DNA from: Pseudomonadota bacterium
GTDB lineage: Bacteria; Pseudomonadota; Gammaproteobacteria; Xanthomonadales; SZUA-38
Length of the DNA: 64,000 nt
Direction of reading: 5' to 3'
Assembly (NCBI GenBank): GCA_039033415.1
Contig: JBCCCR010000014.1
Coordinates: 81,985 to 145,984 of the forward strand
Part shown: positions 35,808-45,682 of the stretch, one piece after another
Layout of the letters: every line of letters starts with the position of its first letter
How positions within the stretch are numbered: the stretch's first letter is position 1
The notes under the pieces: generated by a model
Databases searched by the model: none
What the model was told of the DNA's origin: nothing
What the model saw: the letters and a program-made list of their open reading frames with translations, nothing else
Program-made: the position numbers and the translations under genes

Positions 35808-37976
35808 TTGGCCCAGGCCGCAACACCTGATCCAACAACCGCCTCCGGCGTCAGTCCGGAGGACGCTTTTCGCACGCTGAGGCGTCAGCTCAAATATCTG
35901 ACTCGCCGTCAGGTTCGTCGCGTCGAGCGCGCTTTCCTCACCTCACATAAAGCCCACACCGGGCAAACCCGCAAAAGCGGTGAGCCCTATATCCACCATC
36001 CGATTGAGGTGGCTGAGATCCTGGCTCGTATGACCATGGACGACGACACCATCGCCGCCGCGCTGCTGCACGACACGGTGGAGGACACCTCGCTGACCCT
36101 CGAGCAGGTGGAAGAAGAGTTTGGCGGAACGGTTGCGGCGCTGGTCGACGGCGTCACCAAGCTCGAAAAGGTCGACTTCTCGACACGTCAAATGGCCGCC
36201 GCGGAGTCGTTCCGCAAAATGTTTATGGCCATGTCCCGAGATATCCGGGTCATCCTGATCAAGCTTGCTGACCGGCTTCACAACATGCGGACGATCGGCG
36301 CCATGTCCCCAGATTCGCGCCGTCGAATCGCTCTGGAAACGCTCGAAGTCTACGCACCGATCGCCAATCGCTTTGGGATGGAAAACGTTCGCCGCGAGCT
36401 GCAAGAGCTGGGCTTTCAGGCGCTCTATCCGCTGCGCAGCCGCGTGATTCGCGATCATGTGCGCCTCGCCGAAGGTCGCAATCAGGAAAAGTTAGCGATC
36501 ATCGCGCGGGCGCTGCGCAAGCGGCTTAACGGCGCCAGCATCCGGTGCCGGGTTGAGGCGCGGGTTAAGACGCCCTACAGCATCTATCAAAAGATGCGCG
36601 GTCGCGGCGGCACCTTCAAGAACGTCTCAGACATCCTCGGCTTCCGGATCGTGGTGGAGCGCGTCAGCCAGTGTTATCAGGTGCTGGGCGTCGTGCATAA
36701 CCTGTACAAACCCCGTACCGGAAGTTTTAAGGACTACATCGCGATTCCGAAGTCCAACGGCTATCAGTCGCTTCACACGGTGCTGTTCGGGCCCTACGGC
36801 GATCCGGTGGAGATCCAGATCCGCACCGAGGCGATGCATACGGTGGCGGAACGCGGCATCGCGGCCCACTGGATTTATAAAGAAAACGACGATCAGCAGG
36901 CCGCCACCACCAGTCGGGCGCGGCAGTGGCTGATGCAGGTGCTGGACATGCAGCGCACCGCCGGCGACTCCGTTGAGTTTCTGGAACACCTGAAGGTCGA
37001 CCTGTTCCCCGACGAGATCTACGTGTTCACACCAAACGGCGCGATCAAGGAGCTGCCGCGCAACTCGACCGTGCTCGACTTTGCCTTCGCCGTTCACACG
37101 CAGGTAGGCCTCACGGCCACGCACGCGTGGGTCGACAAGGCCGTGCGGCCCCTGCATTACCGAATCGAGAGTGGCCAGACCATCAAGGTGGTGACAGCCC
37201 CCTCCGCCGAGCCGCGGGCCAGCTGGCTCGATTTTGTGGTCACCAGCAAAGCCCGGACGGCCATTCGCCATCACCTGAAAGGGCTGGCGCGCGCTGACGC
37301 CGTGCGGGTGGGCCATCGGATCCTGGACAAGGCGCTGGTCGCCCGAGGCGTCTCGCTGGACGCCATCAGCGAACAACAGCTGAACGCCTATCTCGAGGAG
37401 GCGAAGCTCCAGCACCTGGAGGACCTGCTGGCCGACCTGGCCCTGGGCAACCGCATTCCCGCGATTGTGGCCCGGCGCCTGACCGAGGACATGGATAGCG
37501 GCGGGGATTCGTCAGACGAGGATCTAACCGAAGAAGCGCTGCTGCTGACCGGGCTGGAGGGCAACGTGGTCAGCTACGGCAAATGCTGCCACCCCATCCC
37601 GGGGGACCGGGTGATCGGTTATATCAGCGCCGGCAAGGGGATCGTCGTGCACCGCATTAGCTGCGCCAACGTCCGTGAGTTTCGGAAGTTCCCCGACCGC
37701 CTGCTGGACGTCGCCTGGGACCCGGAAGAAAAGGGCCTATTCAGCGTCACGCTGAGAGTCGACTCCAAGAACCGGCCTGGCGCCCTGGCGACCGTTGCGG
37801 CCGCCATCTCCGAGACCAATACCAACATCGAGCAGGTGGCCAACCAGGAGCGTGACGGCGAGGCCAGCCAGCTGGAGTTCACGATTTCGGTGGCCGGCCG
37901 TAAACACCTGGCGCGCGTCATGCGCCGCATCAAAAACTCCCCCGTGGTGCTGGCGGTCCATCGGGAACGCAACTAA
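35808..37976 (+). CDS. spoT: Bifunctional (p)ppGpp synthase/hydrolase SpoT
   Basis: The 722-residue product has, in order: an HD hydrolase domain ([15 protein letters not shown]), a RelA/SpoT synthetase domain ([25 protein letters not shown]), a TGS domain ([15 protein letters not shown]), a conserved-cysteine region ([10 protein letters not shown]) and a C-terminal ACT domain. It sets alarmone levels in the stringent response. The start is TTG. Its length matches RSH enzymes (about 700). Confidence 0.97.
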   Translation: MAQAATPDPTTASGVSPEDAFRTLRRQLKYLTRRQVRRVERAFLTSHKAHTGQTRKSGEPYIHHPIEVAEILARMTMDDDTIAAALLHDTVEDTSLTLEQVEEEFGGTVAALVDGVTKLEKVDFSTRQMAAAESFRKMFMAMSRDIRVILIKLADRLHNMRTIGAMSPDSRRRIALETLEVYAPIANRFGMENVRRELQELGFQALYPLRSRVIRDHVRLAEGRNQEKLAIIARALRKRLNGASIRCRVEARVKTPYSIYQKMRGRGGTFKNVSDILGFRIVVERVSQCYQVLGVVHNLYKPRTGSFKDYIAIPKSNGYQSLHTVLFGPYGDPVEIQIRTEAMHTVAERGIAAHWIYKENDDQQAATTSRARQWLMQVLDMQRTAGDSVEFLEHLKVDLFPDEIYVFTPNGAIKELPRNSTVLDFAFAVHTQVGLTATHAWVDKAVRPLHYRIESGQTIKVVTAPSAEPRASWLDFVVTSKARTAIRHHLKGLARADAVRVGHRILDKALVARGVSLDAISEQQLNAYLEEAKLQHLEDLLADLALGNRIPAIVARRLTEDMDSGGDSSDEDLTEEALLLTGLEGNVVSYGKCCHPIPGDRVIGYISAGKGIVVHRISCANVREFRKFPDRLLDVAWDPEEKGLFSVTLRVDSKNRPGALATVAAAISETNTNIEQVANQERDGEASQLEFTISVAGRKHLARVMRRIKNSPVVLAVHRERN

Positions 37977-38017
37977 AGTTCTCCGACTTACCCATCACCC
38001 CTTTGCGCGAGCAGCTC

Positions 38018-38401
38018 ATGAGTCGAGAAATTATTCAAACCCCCGCCGCCCCCGCCGCCATCGGCACTTACAGCCAAGCGGTGAAATGTGGCCAAACAGT
38101 TTACCTGTCGGGGCAGATTCCGCTCGATCCGGCCAGCATGACCCTGGTGGAGGGTGACTTTGCGGCCCAGGCCCATCAGGCGTTCAAAAACCTCACCGCC
38201 GTCTGTGAGGCGGCTGGCGGCAGCCTCGCCCATATTGCCAAGCTCAACGTGTTTCTGACCGATCTCAGCCATTTTGCTGAGCTTAACGACGTTATGGGTC
38301 AGTACTTTTCCGAGCCCTTTCCAGCCCGCGCGGCGCTCGGCGTCTCGGAGCTGCCAAAAGGCGCAGCGGTGGAAGTGGACGCGGTGCTCGTTCTGGACTA
38401 G
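38018..38401 (+). CDS. ridA: RidA-family reactive intermediate deaminase
   Basis: The 127-residue protein has the Rid signature, with [27 protein letters not shown] at the start and [26 protein letters not shown] at the end (the arginine binds the substrate carboxylate). RidA hydrolyses 2-aminoacrylate and related imines. It follows spoT by about 40 bases and precedes recG by 13, an order common in Xanthomonadales. Confidence 0.95.
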   Translation: MSREIIQTPAAPAAIGTYSQAVKCGQTVYLSGQIPLDPASMTLVEGDFAAQAHQAFKNLTAVCEAAGGSLAHIAKLNVFLTDLSHFAELNDVMGQYFSEPFPARAALGVSELPKGAAVEVDAVLVLD

Positions 38402-38414
38402 AAAGATCCACGGC

Positions 38415-40505
38415 ATGAGCCAAGGCAAATCCCCTGGCGAGCTGGACGATCCGCTCACCGCGCTGAAGGGCGTTGGGCCCAAGGTCGCTGAAAAGCTGGC
38501 CCGACTCGGGCTCGAGCAGGTCTCAGACCTCCTGTTTCATCTCCCGCTGCGCTACGAGGACCGGACGCGGATCTGGCCGCTTGGCGAGCTGCGACCTGGG
38601 CAGCTGGCCCAGGTTGAGGGTGAGGTCATCAACAGCCGCATCGTGTGGGGCCGCAAGCCGATGCTGCTGTGGACGCTCGGCGACGGTTCGGGGCGGCTCA
38701 CCATGCGATTGTTTAACTTCTTCCGCTCGCAGCTCAATCAGCTAAAAACCGGCACCGCCTTTCGCTGCTACGGTGAGGTGCGTGCGGGCCAGCGTGGCCT
38801 GGAAATGATCCACCCCGAATACCGCCGGGTCGACGAATGTGGCCCGCTGGCAACGGCGCTCACACCCCATTATCCCTCGGGAGACGGCGTGTCGCAGAAG
38901 CTCCTGCGCAAGCTGGTGCCCGAGGCGCTGAAGCGGCTGGACGAGGTTTCTCTGGCGCCGCTGCCGGCTGAGGTGGTCGGTGGCGCACCGGTCGACGCCG
39001 GCGCGTCACTCAACGAGGCGCTGCGGTATGTGCATCAGCCGCCGCCGGAGGCGGACGTGGAGGCCCTGGCCGAGGGAGCACACCCTCTGCAGCAGGCGCT
39101 GGCGTTTCAGGAGCTGCTCGCCCACCGGCTCAGCCTGCGGCTGCGGCGAGAAAGTGAACGCAGCCGCAGCGCGCCCGTTATGGCCGCCGACAGCGGGCTG
39201 CGAGACCAGCTCGTCCAGTCGCTCCCGTTTACGCTCACCGGCGCCCAGCAGCGGGTGATCCGCGAGATTGGCGCCGATCTGGCGCAGCCCCGGCCAACCC
39301 TTCGGCTGCTGCAGGGCGACGTAGGCTCTGGCAAAACCGTGGTCGCCGCCGCGGCGGCTGCGCAGGCCATCGATGCCGGCCACCAGGTGGCGCTCGCCGC
39401 CCCGACCGAGCTGCTGTCCGAGCAGCATTTCAGCGGCCTGAAGGCGCTGCTTGAGCCCTTGAGCGTGAAGGTGATCTGGCTGACCGGCCGGCTTCGGGGC
39501 AAGCAACGCACCGAGGCGCTTGAGTCCGTCAGCGGCGATGCGGATCTGATTGTGGGTACCCATGCGCTGATGCAGGCGGGCGTCGAATATCGTCAGCTTG
39601 GCCTGGTTGTGATCGACGAGCAGCACCGCTTTGGGGTGGATCAGCGAATGGCGCTGCGCGCGAAGGGCGGCGGTGTCGACAACTCGCCACACCAGCTGAT
39701 CATGACCGCCACGCCCATTCCTCGGACGCTGGCGATGACCGCCTACGCTGACCTGGACATCTCAACGATCGACGAGCTGCCGCCCGGACGAATCCCGATC
39801 ACCACCGTCGCCATGAGCAACAGCAAACGCGATGTGCTGATCGAACGGGTCCGCGCCGCCTGCGCCGGCGGCCAGCGCGTTTATTGGGTCTGCACCATCA
39901 TCGAAGAGTCGGAAGCGCTCCAGGCTGAAGCCGCCTCCGATCTGGCCGAGTCGCTGACGTCCGCCCTGCCCGACCTCGCGGTTGGCCTGATTCACGGGCG
40001 CCTCAAGGCGGCGGAAAAAGACGCCGTGATGGGGGAGTTTAAAGACGGGCAGCTCCAGGTGCTGGTGGCAACGACCGTGATCGAGGTTGGGGTCGACGTG
40101 CCCGAGGCCACCCTGATGATTATCGAAAACGCCGAACGGCTGGGCCTGTCGCAGCTGCATCAGCTCCGAGGTCGGGTTGGCCGGGGCGGCGACGCCTCGT
40201 CCTGTGTGCTGCTGTATCAGCCGCCGCTCAGCAGCATGGCCCGCCAGCGGCTGAACGTCATGCGCGAAACCAACGACGGCTTTGAGATCGCTCGCAAAGA
40301 CCTGGAGCTCCGGGGCCCCGGCGAGGTGTTGGGCACCCGGCAGACCGGCGAGGCCCAGTTTCGGATTGCCGACCTCTCCCGCGACCGTGCGCTCCTGCCT
40401 TCGGTGGGCCAGGGCGCAGATCGGATGCTGGAAGCCTGGCCAGAGCACGCGCAGGAGCTGGTGGACCGCTGGATCGGCCGTGCGTCAGAGTACGCGGACG
40501 TCTGA
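38415..40505 (+). CDS. recG: ATP-dependent DNA helicase RecG
   Basis: The ATG at 38415 gives 696 residues (E. coli 693). The N-terminal wedge/OB domain includes LKGVGPKVAEKLARLG. Helicase motifs are Walker A GDVGSGKT, DEQHRFGVDQR, TATPIPRTLAM and QLRGRVGRG. RecG remodels stalled forks, D-loops and R-loops. The longer frame starting inside ridA is not real coding. Confidence 0.97.
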   Translation: MSQGKSPGELDDPLTALKGVGPKVAEKLARLGLEQVSDLLFHLPLRYEDRTRIWPLGELRPGQLAQVEGEVINSRIVWGRKPMLLWTLGDGSGRLTMRLFNFFRSQLNQLKTGTAFRCYGEVRAGQRGLEMIHPEYRRVDECGPLATALTPHYPSGDGVSQKLLRKLVPEALKRLDEVSLAPLPAEVVGGAPVDAGASLNEALRYVHQPPPEADVEALAEGAHPLQQALAFQELLAHRLSLRLRRESERSRSAPVMAADSGLRDQLVQSLPFTLTGAQQRVIREIGADLAQPRPTLRLLQGDVGSGKTVVAAAAAAQAIDAGHQVALAAPTELLSEQHFSGLKALLEPLSVKVIWLTGRLRGKQRTEALESVSGDADLIVGTHALMQAGVEYRQLGLVVIDEQHRFGVDQRMALRAKGGGVDNSPHQLIMTATPIPRTLAMTAYADLDISTIDELPPGRIPITTVAMSNSKRDVLIERVRAACAGGQRVYWVCTIIEESEALQAEAASDLAESLTSALPDLAVGLIHGRLKAAEKDAVMGEFKDGQLQVLVATTVIEVGVDVPEATLMIIENAERLGLSQLHQLRGRVGRGGDASSCVLLYQPPLSSMARQRLNVMRETNDGFEIARKDLELRGPGEVLGTRQTGEAQFRIADLSRDRALLPSVGQGADRMLEAWPEHAQELVDRWIGRASEYADV

Positions 40506-40542
40506 CCCCGGATTTGAGCCTGGGCTAAACTGGCGACCTGTC

Positions 40543-41421
40543 ATGTTCTACCTCCTGACCAACCCCGACAAACGCCGGGCAGTGGCGCGCCTGACCCGGC
40601 TCCACCGGCCGATTGGCATTTACCTGCTGCTCTGGCCCACCCTGTGGGCGCTCTGGGTAGCCGCGGACGGCTGGCCTAAGACCGACGTGCTGATCATCTT
40701 CCTGCTCGGCACGCTGCTGATGCGAATGGCGGGCTGTGCCATCAACGACTTTGCCGATCGCAAGGTCGACGGTGCGGTGGCAAGGACTGCCGATCGACCG
40801 CTGGCAACGGGTGAGCTCACCGGCCGGGAGGCGATCACGGTATTTGTGGCCCTGTGCATCGTCGCGTTTGGGCTGGTATTGCTGACCAATCCGCTGACCA
40901 TCGCGATGTCGGTAGCCGGCGCCGCGCTGGCCGGCGTTTATCCCTTTATGAAGCGGGTTACCCACCTGCCCCAGCTGGTGCTTGGAGCGGCTTTTGGCTG
41001 GGCCATACCCATGGCTTTTGCGGCCCAGACCGGGACCGTCCCTAGGATGGCCTGGCTGATATTTCTCGCGGCGGTACTGCTGACCATCGCCTACGACACC
41101 ATGTACGCGATGGCCGACCGGCCCGAGGACCGCAAGGCCGGTATCAAGAGCATCGCGATCGCTCTGGGCGACATGGACCGCGCTGCGGTGGGCCTGCTCC
41201 AGCTGCTGCTGCTGAGCACGCTGACCATGATCGGAACCCAGCAGGGCTTTGGGGCGGTGTACTTCACCAGCGTGGCGGTGGCGGCCGGGCTTTGCGCTTA
41301 TCAGCAGTGGCTGATCAGAGACCGCGAGCCCGAGGCGTGCTTCCGCGCCTTTCTGAACAACCAGTGGCTGGGGATGGCGGTCTTTCTCGGCATCTTCCTG
41401 CAGACCACGCGCCTCAGCTGA
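40543..41421 (+). CDS. ubiA: 4-hydroxybenzoate polyprenyltransferase UbiA
   Basis: The 292-residue product has about eight membrane segments and both aspartate-rich motifs: NDFADRKVDG and, later, YDTMYAMADRPEDRKAGIKS. It attaches the polyprenyl tail to 4-hydroxybenzoate in ubiquinone synthesis. It starts 37 bases after recG on the same strand. No ubiC is seen nearby. Confidence 0.96.
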   Translation: MFYLLTNPDKRRAVARLTRLHRPIGIYLLLWPTLWALWVAADGWPKTDVLIIFLLGTLLMRMAGCAINDFADRKVDGAVARTADRPLATGELTGREAITVFVALCIVAFGLVLLTNPLTIAMSVAGAALAGVYPFMKRVTHLPQLVLGAAFGWAIPMAFAAQTGTVPRMAWLIFLAAVLLTIAYDTMYAMADRPEDRKAGIKSIAIALGDMDRAAVGLLQLLLLSTLTMIGTQQGFGAVYFTSVAVAAGLCAYQQWLIRDREPEACFRAFLNNQWLGMAVFLGIFLQTTRLS

Positions 41422-41571
41422 CCCCGCATCCCGACCGGCCCGTCCCAGGTTGAGCCCTGCGGCCCGGCGGCCTCCCACCGTCGAGAAAGGACGACCCACC
41501 GGGCTAAAGAAAACGGATCGAACAGCCGTTCTTAGCTCCGTTGCTGGCTCGTTTCCCTCGGAAGTCTTTGA

Positions 41572-43146
41572 ATGGTCGTGGAAGCCGCTGTAAACCCGCG
41601 CACGCCCCCTAACCGCAGCCAACTGCTGCGCGTCGGCCGACCCTGGGCCATGGCGCTGCAGGGCGTGTGCATGTGGCTGACGATCATTGCGTCGTTTGCC
41701 CTCGGCTTTGCGAGCAACGGCGTCGTGGCGATTTGGCCGGCGGCCGGTTTTGGCGTGGCGATGGCCATCTACTATGGCGTTTGGTCGTTGCCGTTTATCG
41801 CCGGCGCCAGCTTTGCCTACACGCTGGCATTTCAGGGTGAACACCTCATCTTTTATTTGCTGACAGGCACAGGCAACGCGCTCGCCTGCGTGCTCGGTGC
41901 CGCTCTCTACCGCCGGGTAGGCGGGCCCAAAAATCCGATGAAAACGGTGGGTGGCGTGGTCAAGCTGGTGGTGGTGCTGGCCTTCAGCATGAGCGTCATC
42001 GCCGCTTCGCTGGGCGTGATCGTGATTTTCTTTGCGTACCGCCTCCCCGCTGAGCTGCTCACCCAGGTCGGCTGGCGCTGGTTCTTTTCAGACCTCACCG
42101 GTGCCGTGCTGGTGGCCCCGGCGCTACTTGCGGTGTTCGGCAGCTGGCGGCGTATCCGACGGGGATTTTGGACCATGCTGGCCCGACAAACCTGGCTGCC
42201 CACGCTGGTCTGCGCCGCGTCACTAGCGCTGCTCTATCTGGCGACGGGCTACATGCCCGACGGCCTCGGCCAATACCCAACGGTGCTGCTGACGATGCCG
42301 CTGTGCGTATGGCTTGCGCTACGCAGCCACACGCCGTCGAGCATGCTGCTGCTCACCGTCACCGTGATCGGCTCGCTGGCGCTCACGCTGTCCGCCACCG
42401 GCGACGCCTCGGAAAGCGCTTTCCTGGCGGTCCAGCTCTACGGTCTGGTCGCGATGTGCACGAGCCTTGTGCTCCACGCCAGCACGGCCGAACGCAAGCG
42501 CGCCCTCTCAGCCCTCGACTCCGAACGTCAATCGCTGGAGCGGGCGGTCAAGGACCGCACGGCGGAACTCCGGCAGCAGATCAAAGCCAACAAGGATGCG
42601 AACGCCAAACTCGCGCTGCTTGCGACCACCGACCCGCTGACGGGCCTGGCCAATCGCCGCGCCTTTATGGATACCGCCAAGCGGGAAATTGCCCGCTGCC
42701 GCCGCAACCGCAGCGCCCTGAGCGTGGTGATGCTGGACATCGATTTCTTCAAAAAAATCAACGACCGTCACGGCCACGCGGCAGGGGATGCAGTGCTGGT
42801 GAGCCTGGCCGCCGCAATGCGTCACGGCGTGCGGGACGGCATCGACCTCGTCGCCAGGCTGGGCGGCGAGGAGTTTGTTTGTCTGTTGCCGGATACCAAC
42901 GTTGAGCAGGCGCTGGAGTTTGCGCAGCGCACCCGCGAGGGCGTCGAACGAATGTCCCTTGAGCACGAGGGGCAGGCGCTCAAAATCACCGCCAGCCTGG
43001 GAGTCAGCAGATTCACCGCCGAGATGGGCAGCATCGAGGACGCGCTGCAGATGGCGGACAACGGCCTCTACCTGGCGAAACAAACCGGCAGAAACCAGGT
43101 CGGCTGCTGTCAGAAGGCAACTCACCCCGTCGAGGCTTCCGCCTGA
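41572..43146 (+). CDS. MASE1-GGDEF diguanylate cyclase
   Basis: The 524-residue product has an N-terminal MASE1-type membrane sensor (about eight segments, residues 25-305, starting IWPAAGFGVAMA), a coiled-coil linker (about 310-345) and a GGDEF domain with DPLTGLANRR and GGEEF at 431-435. It should make c-di-GMP in response to an unknown membrane signal. No RxxD inhibitory site precedes GGEEF. GGAAG about nine bases upstream supports the ATG. It stands alone. Confidence 0.92.
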   Translation: MVVEAAVNPRTPPNRSQLLRVGRPWAMALQGVCMWLTIIASFALGFASNGVVAIWPAAGFGVAMAIYYGVWSLPFIAGASFAYTLAFQGEHLIFYLLTGTGNALACVLGAALYRRVGGPKNPMKTVGGVVKLVVVLAFSMSVIAASLGVIVIFFAYRLPAELLTQVGWRWFFSDLTGAVLVAPALLAVFGSWRRIRRGFWTMLARQTWLPTLVCAASLALLYLATGYMPDGLGQYPTVLLTMPLCVWLALRSHTPSSMLLLTVTVIGSLALTLSATGDASESAFLAVQLYGLVAMCTSLVLHASTAERKRALSALDSERQSLERAVKDRTAELRQQIKANKDANAKLALLATTDPLTGLANRRAFMDTAKREIARCRRNRSALSVVMLDIDFFKKINDRHGHAAGDAVLVSLAAAMRHGVRDGIDLVARLGGEEFVCLLPDTNVEQALEFAQRTREGVERMSLEHEGQALKITASLGVSRFTAEMGSIEDALQMADNGLYLAKQTGRNQVGCCQKATHPVEASA

Positions 43147-43162
43147 AAACGCTTGACGCCTC

Positions 43163-43717
43163 CTAGCTGAACCAGTCCGCGAAAGGCCATTCGGGCCACG
43201 TTCGAGTGAGGTAGACCAGGTAGATCATCCCCAGCGCGAAGACGATGAAACCCACATATTCGGCCCACGGCGGAAAGTGAAACCGCGGCCCGGTAACCTC
43301 GTCCAGCTGCCGCTGGCGATTCCTCGATCGAGTCCATGTTGCCCATTCCTTTTGCGATCGACGCGACCAGTCTTCATCGATCCGCTCCAGCAGCTCGCGT
43401 TGGCGACCATGCAAAAGGTTGTTGAGTTTGTCGACGTGCGTATCGCGTGACGCCTCAACATCCTCGCGGGCCGCGCGCCAGCAAGCCGCTGCGCAGAGGG
43501 TGAACAAAAGCTCGTGGCGGTCCGTATAGCGACGGGTTTCATGGACATGGCCGCGAGAGCTGTTGACCAGCGACCAGCTGCCGTCATCGTTGCACTGCAC
43601 ATGGTCGCCACCCTCGTGGTGAGGATGAAAATCGACGGTTGGCCAGCGGCGCTCCTCGCCGGTCCGGCTCAGCAAACGCCGGTATTCGCGGGTCAGCTCC
43701 TGTTGGCGTTGATCCAT
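43163..43717 (-). CDS. Imm63-like protein with C-terminal membrane anchor
   Basis: The 184-residue product has a central pattern (VQCNDDGSWSLVNSSRGHVHETRRYTDRHELLFTL by position 40-75) recalling Imm63 immunity proteins, then a charged helix and one C-terminal transmembrane segment (about 150-168, YVGFIVFALGMIYLVYLT). Imm63 proteins protect against polymorphic toxins. No toxin gene is seen beside it. The match is by pattern only, and the tail anchor is unusual. Confidence 0.5.
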   Translation of the reverse strand: MDQRQQELTREYRRLLSRTGEERRWPTVDFHPHHEGGDHVQCNDDGSWSLVNSSRGHVHETRRYTDRHELLFTLCAAACWRAAREDVEASRDTHVDKLNNLLHGRQRELLERIDEDWSRRSQKEWATWTRSRNRQRQLDEVTGPRFHFPPWAEYVGFIVFALGMIYLVYLTRTWPEWPFADWFS

Positions 43718-43733
43718 GGCAGGCGCGTTTGCG

Positions 43734-45032
43734 CTACTCAAAGCCGTCGCGGAACACCTGATCCCCAAGACCACCACCGGCGCTCGTGATGCAAAGTGAC
43801 AATCCGCCATACTCCAGCGCGCCCAGGTCGGGCGCGCCGTCGTCGCGCGGCCGGCCACAAAAGTCTTCGGGCACAGATAGGACGGGCTGCCCTTGATCGA
43901 GGAACGCGCTGCCGTCCAGCAGGGCAAAATCCGCGTTATCCGGATCGACAAACCATGCCCGCATATCGGTCAGGGAAACGTTCTCGAGATTACCCTGCTC
44001 GCTACTGACTCCCTGATCGCGATTGCGAATCTGACCCATCAACAGATTGTTGCGGAGGTCAACGTTGCTGGCGGCGAAGCGCACGTCGATACCGGTATTG
44101 TTGAACAGCGTGTTGTGGTGAACCTCAGAGTCAGCGGCTTCGTTAAGATAGATGCCGACGTCTGCCGGACAGTTGATGATCAGGTTATTGCGCATGATGC
44201 CGCCCTCATGCTCGGGCGTGCAGGTGTTTTCCTCGCAGATCCCTGGCGGACCGGAACCGCCGCCGCCGAAAGACAGGCCGAGGCGGATCTGGCCCGAGTG
44301 AAAGCGCTCACACATCACCAAATTCCGTTCGATCACACCATCCTTCGAGTTGCCCTTCAGGAAAGCCGCGTAGCTGATCTGGTTACCACCGGCTTTCGCA
44401 AAGTCGTAGATCGTATTCGAGCGCAGAATCCAGCGGCGACCGCCGACCACGTCGATGGGCGTGACGGGATTGGCGGTGTTGCGCGAACTGGCGTTGAACA
44501 ACTCGTTGCCTTCCACCAGCACGTCATCCGGAAACTGGCCGCCGGTCTGGTTCGCCTTGAGCATCGCATTGAAGCCGTGCAGGCGGTTGTTGCGGATGAC
44601 CGTAAAGTCAGCGTCGCCGACGACGTGGAACGCGTGCTCACAGTCGGAGTCGTTGACGCAGATGCCTTCGATATCCAGGTTCTCAAAACGCCACCAGGGC
44701 GCACTGATCAGAAATCCTTCGACAAAACTGCCGGCGCTGTCCCACACGATCTGCACCTGCCCAAGCGCCTGGGCCCGCACCGTGATGGGCTGCGTCGACG
44801 TGCCGGGTACGTTCACGCTGATGCGTGTAGCCGCGATGCGGTAACGCCCCGGGGCGATGGTGATCGTGTCCCCCGGCTGCGCGTTGGCAATCGCGTCGGT
44901 GAGGCCCGTGACGCTGTCGACCGCAACGCCCGCGTGACCCGCGCCGCCCAAGGCCAAGAGCAGGCATACCGTCAGCCAGTCCGGCTGACGACAAAGCAAA
45001 TTGCGTACGAAAGACGGTTTCATGAGCTTCAT
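43734..45032 (-). CDS. Secreted right-handed beta-helix protein ending in DGFE
   Basis: The start at 45032 gives 432 residues with a signal peptide (WLTVCLLLALGGAGHAG). Repeated N-rich coils such as VIRNNRLHGF, VEGNELFNASSRN, ILRSNTIYDF and VIERNLVM suggest a parallel beta-helix, as in PL6 or chondroitinase-B-like lyases and related adhesins. The very end is GGGLGDQVFRDGFE, a motif shared with the 6032 gene. Substrate is unknown. Confidence 0.75.
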   Translation of the reverse strand: MKLMKPSFVRNLLCRQPDWLTVCLLLALGGAGHAGVAVDSVTGLTDAIANAQPGDTITIAPGRYRIAATRISVNVPGTSTQPITVRAQALGQVQIVWDSAGSFVEGFLISAPWWRFENLDIEGICVNDSDCEHAFHVVGDADFTVIRNNRLHGFNAMLKANQTGGQFPDDVLVEGNELFNASSRNTANPVTPIDVVGGRRWILRSNTIYDFAKAGGNQISYAAFLKGNSKDGVIERNLVMCERFHSGQIRLGLSFGGGGSGPPGICEENTCTPEHEGGIMRNNLIINCPADVGIYLNEAADSEVHHNTLFNNTGIDVRFAASNVDLRNNLLMGQIRNRDQGVSSEQGNLENVSLTDMRAWFVDPDNADFALLDGSAFLDQGQPVLSVPEDFCGRPRDDGAPDLGALEYGGLSLCITSAGGGLGDQVFRDGFE

Positions 45033-45180
45033 CTTGCTCTGTTTGAGACGGGACAACTGCCGATACCGTCTCAGATCCAGGTAAGCGTAGCGCGGCCAGC
45101 TCGCCGCGCCGCTCACCCTCAAGTATGCGATACCGGAGCCGACGTATGAAAGGAAACCTCAGGCAAGCCGGGTGACCACG

Positions 45181-45582
45181 ATGAAGATTGGGCAACTGAT
45201 GAGTTCGCCGCCCGTCACCATCGATATGGACGACACGCTGGACCAGGTTCGAACCCTGTTTCTTGAACTGAAGTTCCATCATCTGCTGGTGGTACGCCAC
45301 GGCGTCTTGCGGGGCGTCCTGTCGGACCGGGACCTGCTCAAGTCGATCAGCCATCGGGTGGGAACCGCAGCGGAAACCCGCAGCGACCTGGATACGCTCA
45401 ATAAGCGGGTCCACCAGATTATGGTGCGCGACCCGGTGTCGCTCGGTCCCAACGACACGGTCAGGGACGCCGTAAAGCTGTTCAACGAACGCGGGGTGTC
45501 CTGCCTGCCGGTTGTCAACAAGCGCAATCGGCCGGTGGGTATCGTCAGCTGGCGTGACATCGTGGCCCGACTTGCCGCCTGA
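45181..45582 (+). CDS. Tandem CBS-domain protein
   Basis: The 133-residue product (start 45181; a GTG three codons upstream is possible) has two CBS units, about 4-58 (MSSPPVTIDMDDTLDQVRTLF...GVLSDRDLL) and 78-132 (IMVRDPVSLGPNDTVRDAVKLF...GIVSWRDIV). CBS pairs bind adenine nucleotides and sense energy state. It has no fused effector. It is divergent from the beta-helix gene. Confidence 0.9.
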   Translation: MKIGQLMSSPPVTIDMDDTLDQVRTLFLELKFHHLLVVRHGVLRGVLSDRDLLKSISHRVGTAAETRSDLDTLNKRVHQIMVRDPVSLGPNDTVRDAVKLFNERGVSCLPVVNKRNRPVGIVSWRDIVARLAA

Positions 45583-45682
45583 AGCCACTCTGACCAACGG
45601 CACTACCCTAAATCGGGCAAGCCCCCGCGAGCCGGGCGGTTCAGTTAGAATTGCCGCTTCTTTTTCGACAGGGGACAGGGCC

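Noticed and set aside
40525..41844. A 439-codon open frame on the minus strand.
   Set aside because: It is antisense to ubiA and the MASE1-GGDEF start, and its composition (Arg, Gly, His, Gln) is typical of a shadow frame.
43893..45149. A 418-codon open frame on the plus strand.
   Set aside because: It lies wholly antisense to the beta-helix gene, which has a signal peptide, repeat pattern and recognisable ending. Long antisense frames are expected at this GC content.
45146..45175. A nine-codon ORF (MKGNLRQAG) ending at a GTGA overlap with the CBS gene.
   Set aside because: It has no ribosome-binding site upstream and depends on the less likely GTG start of the CBS gene, so it is probably chance.
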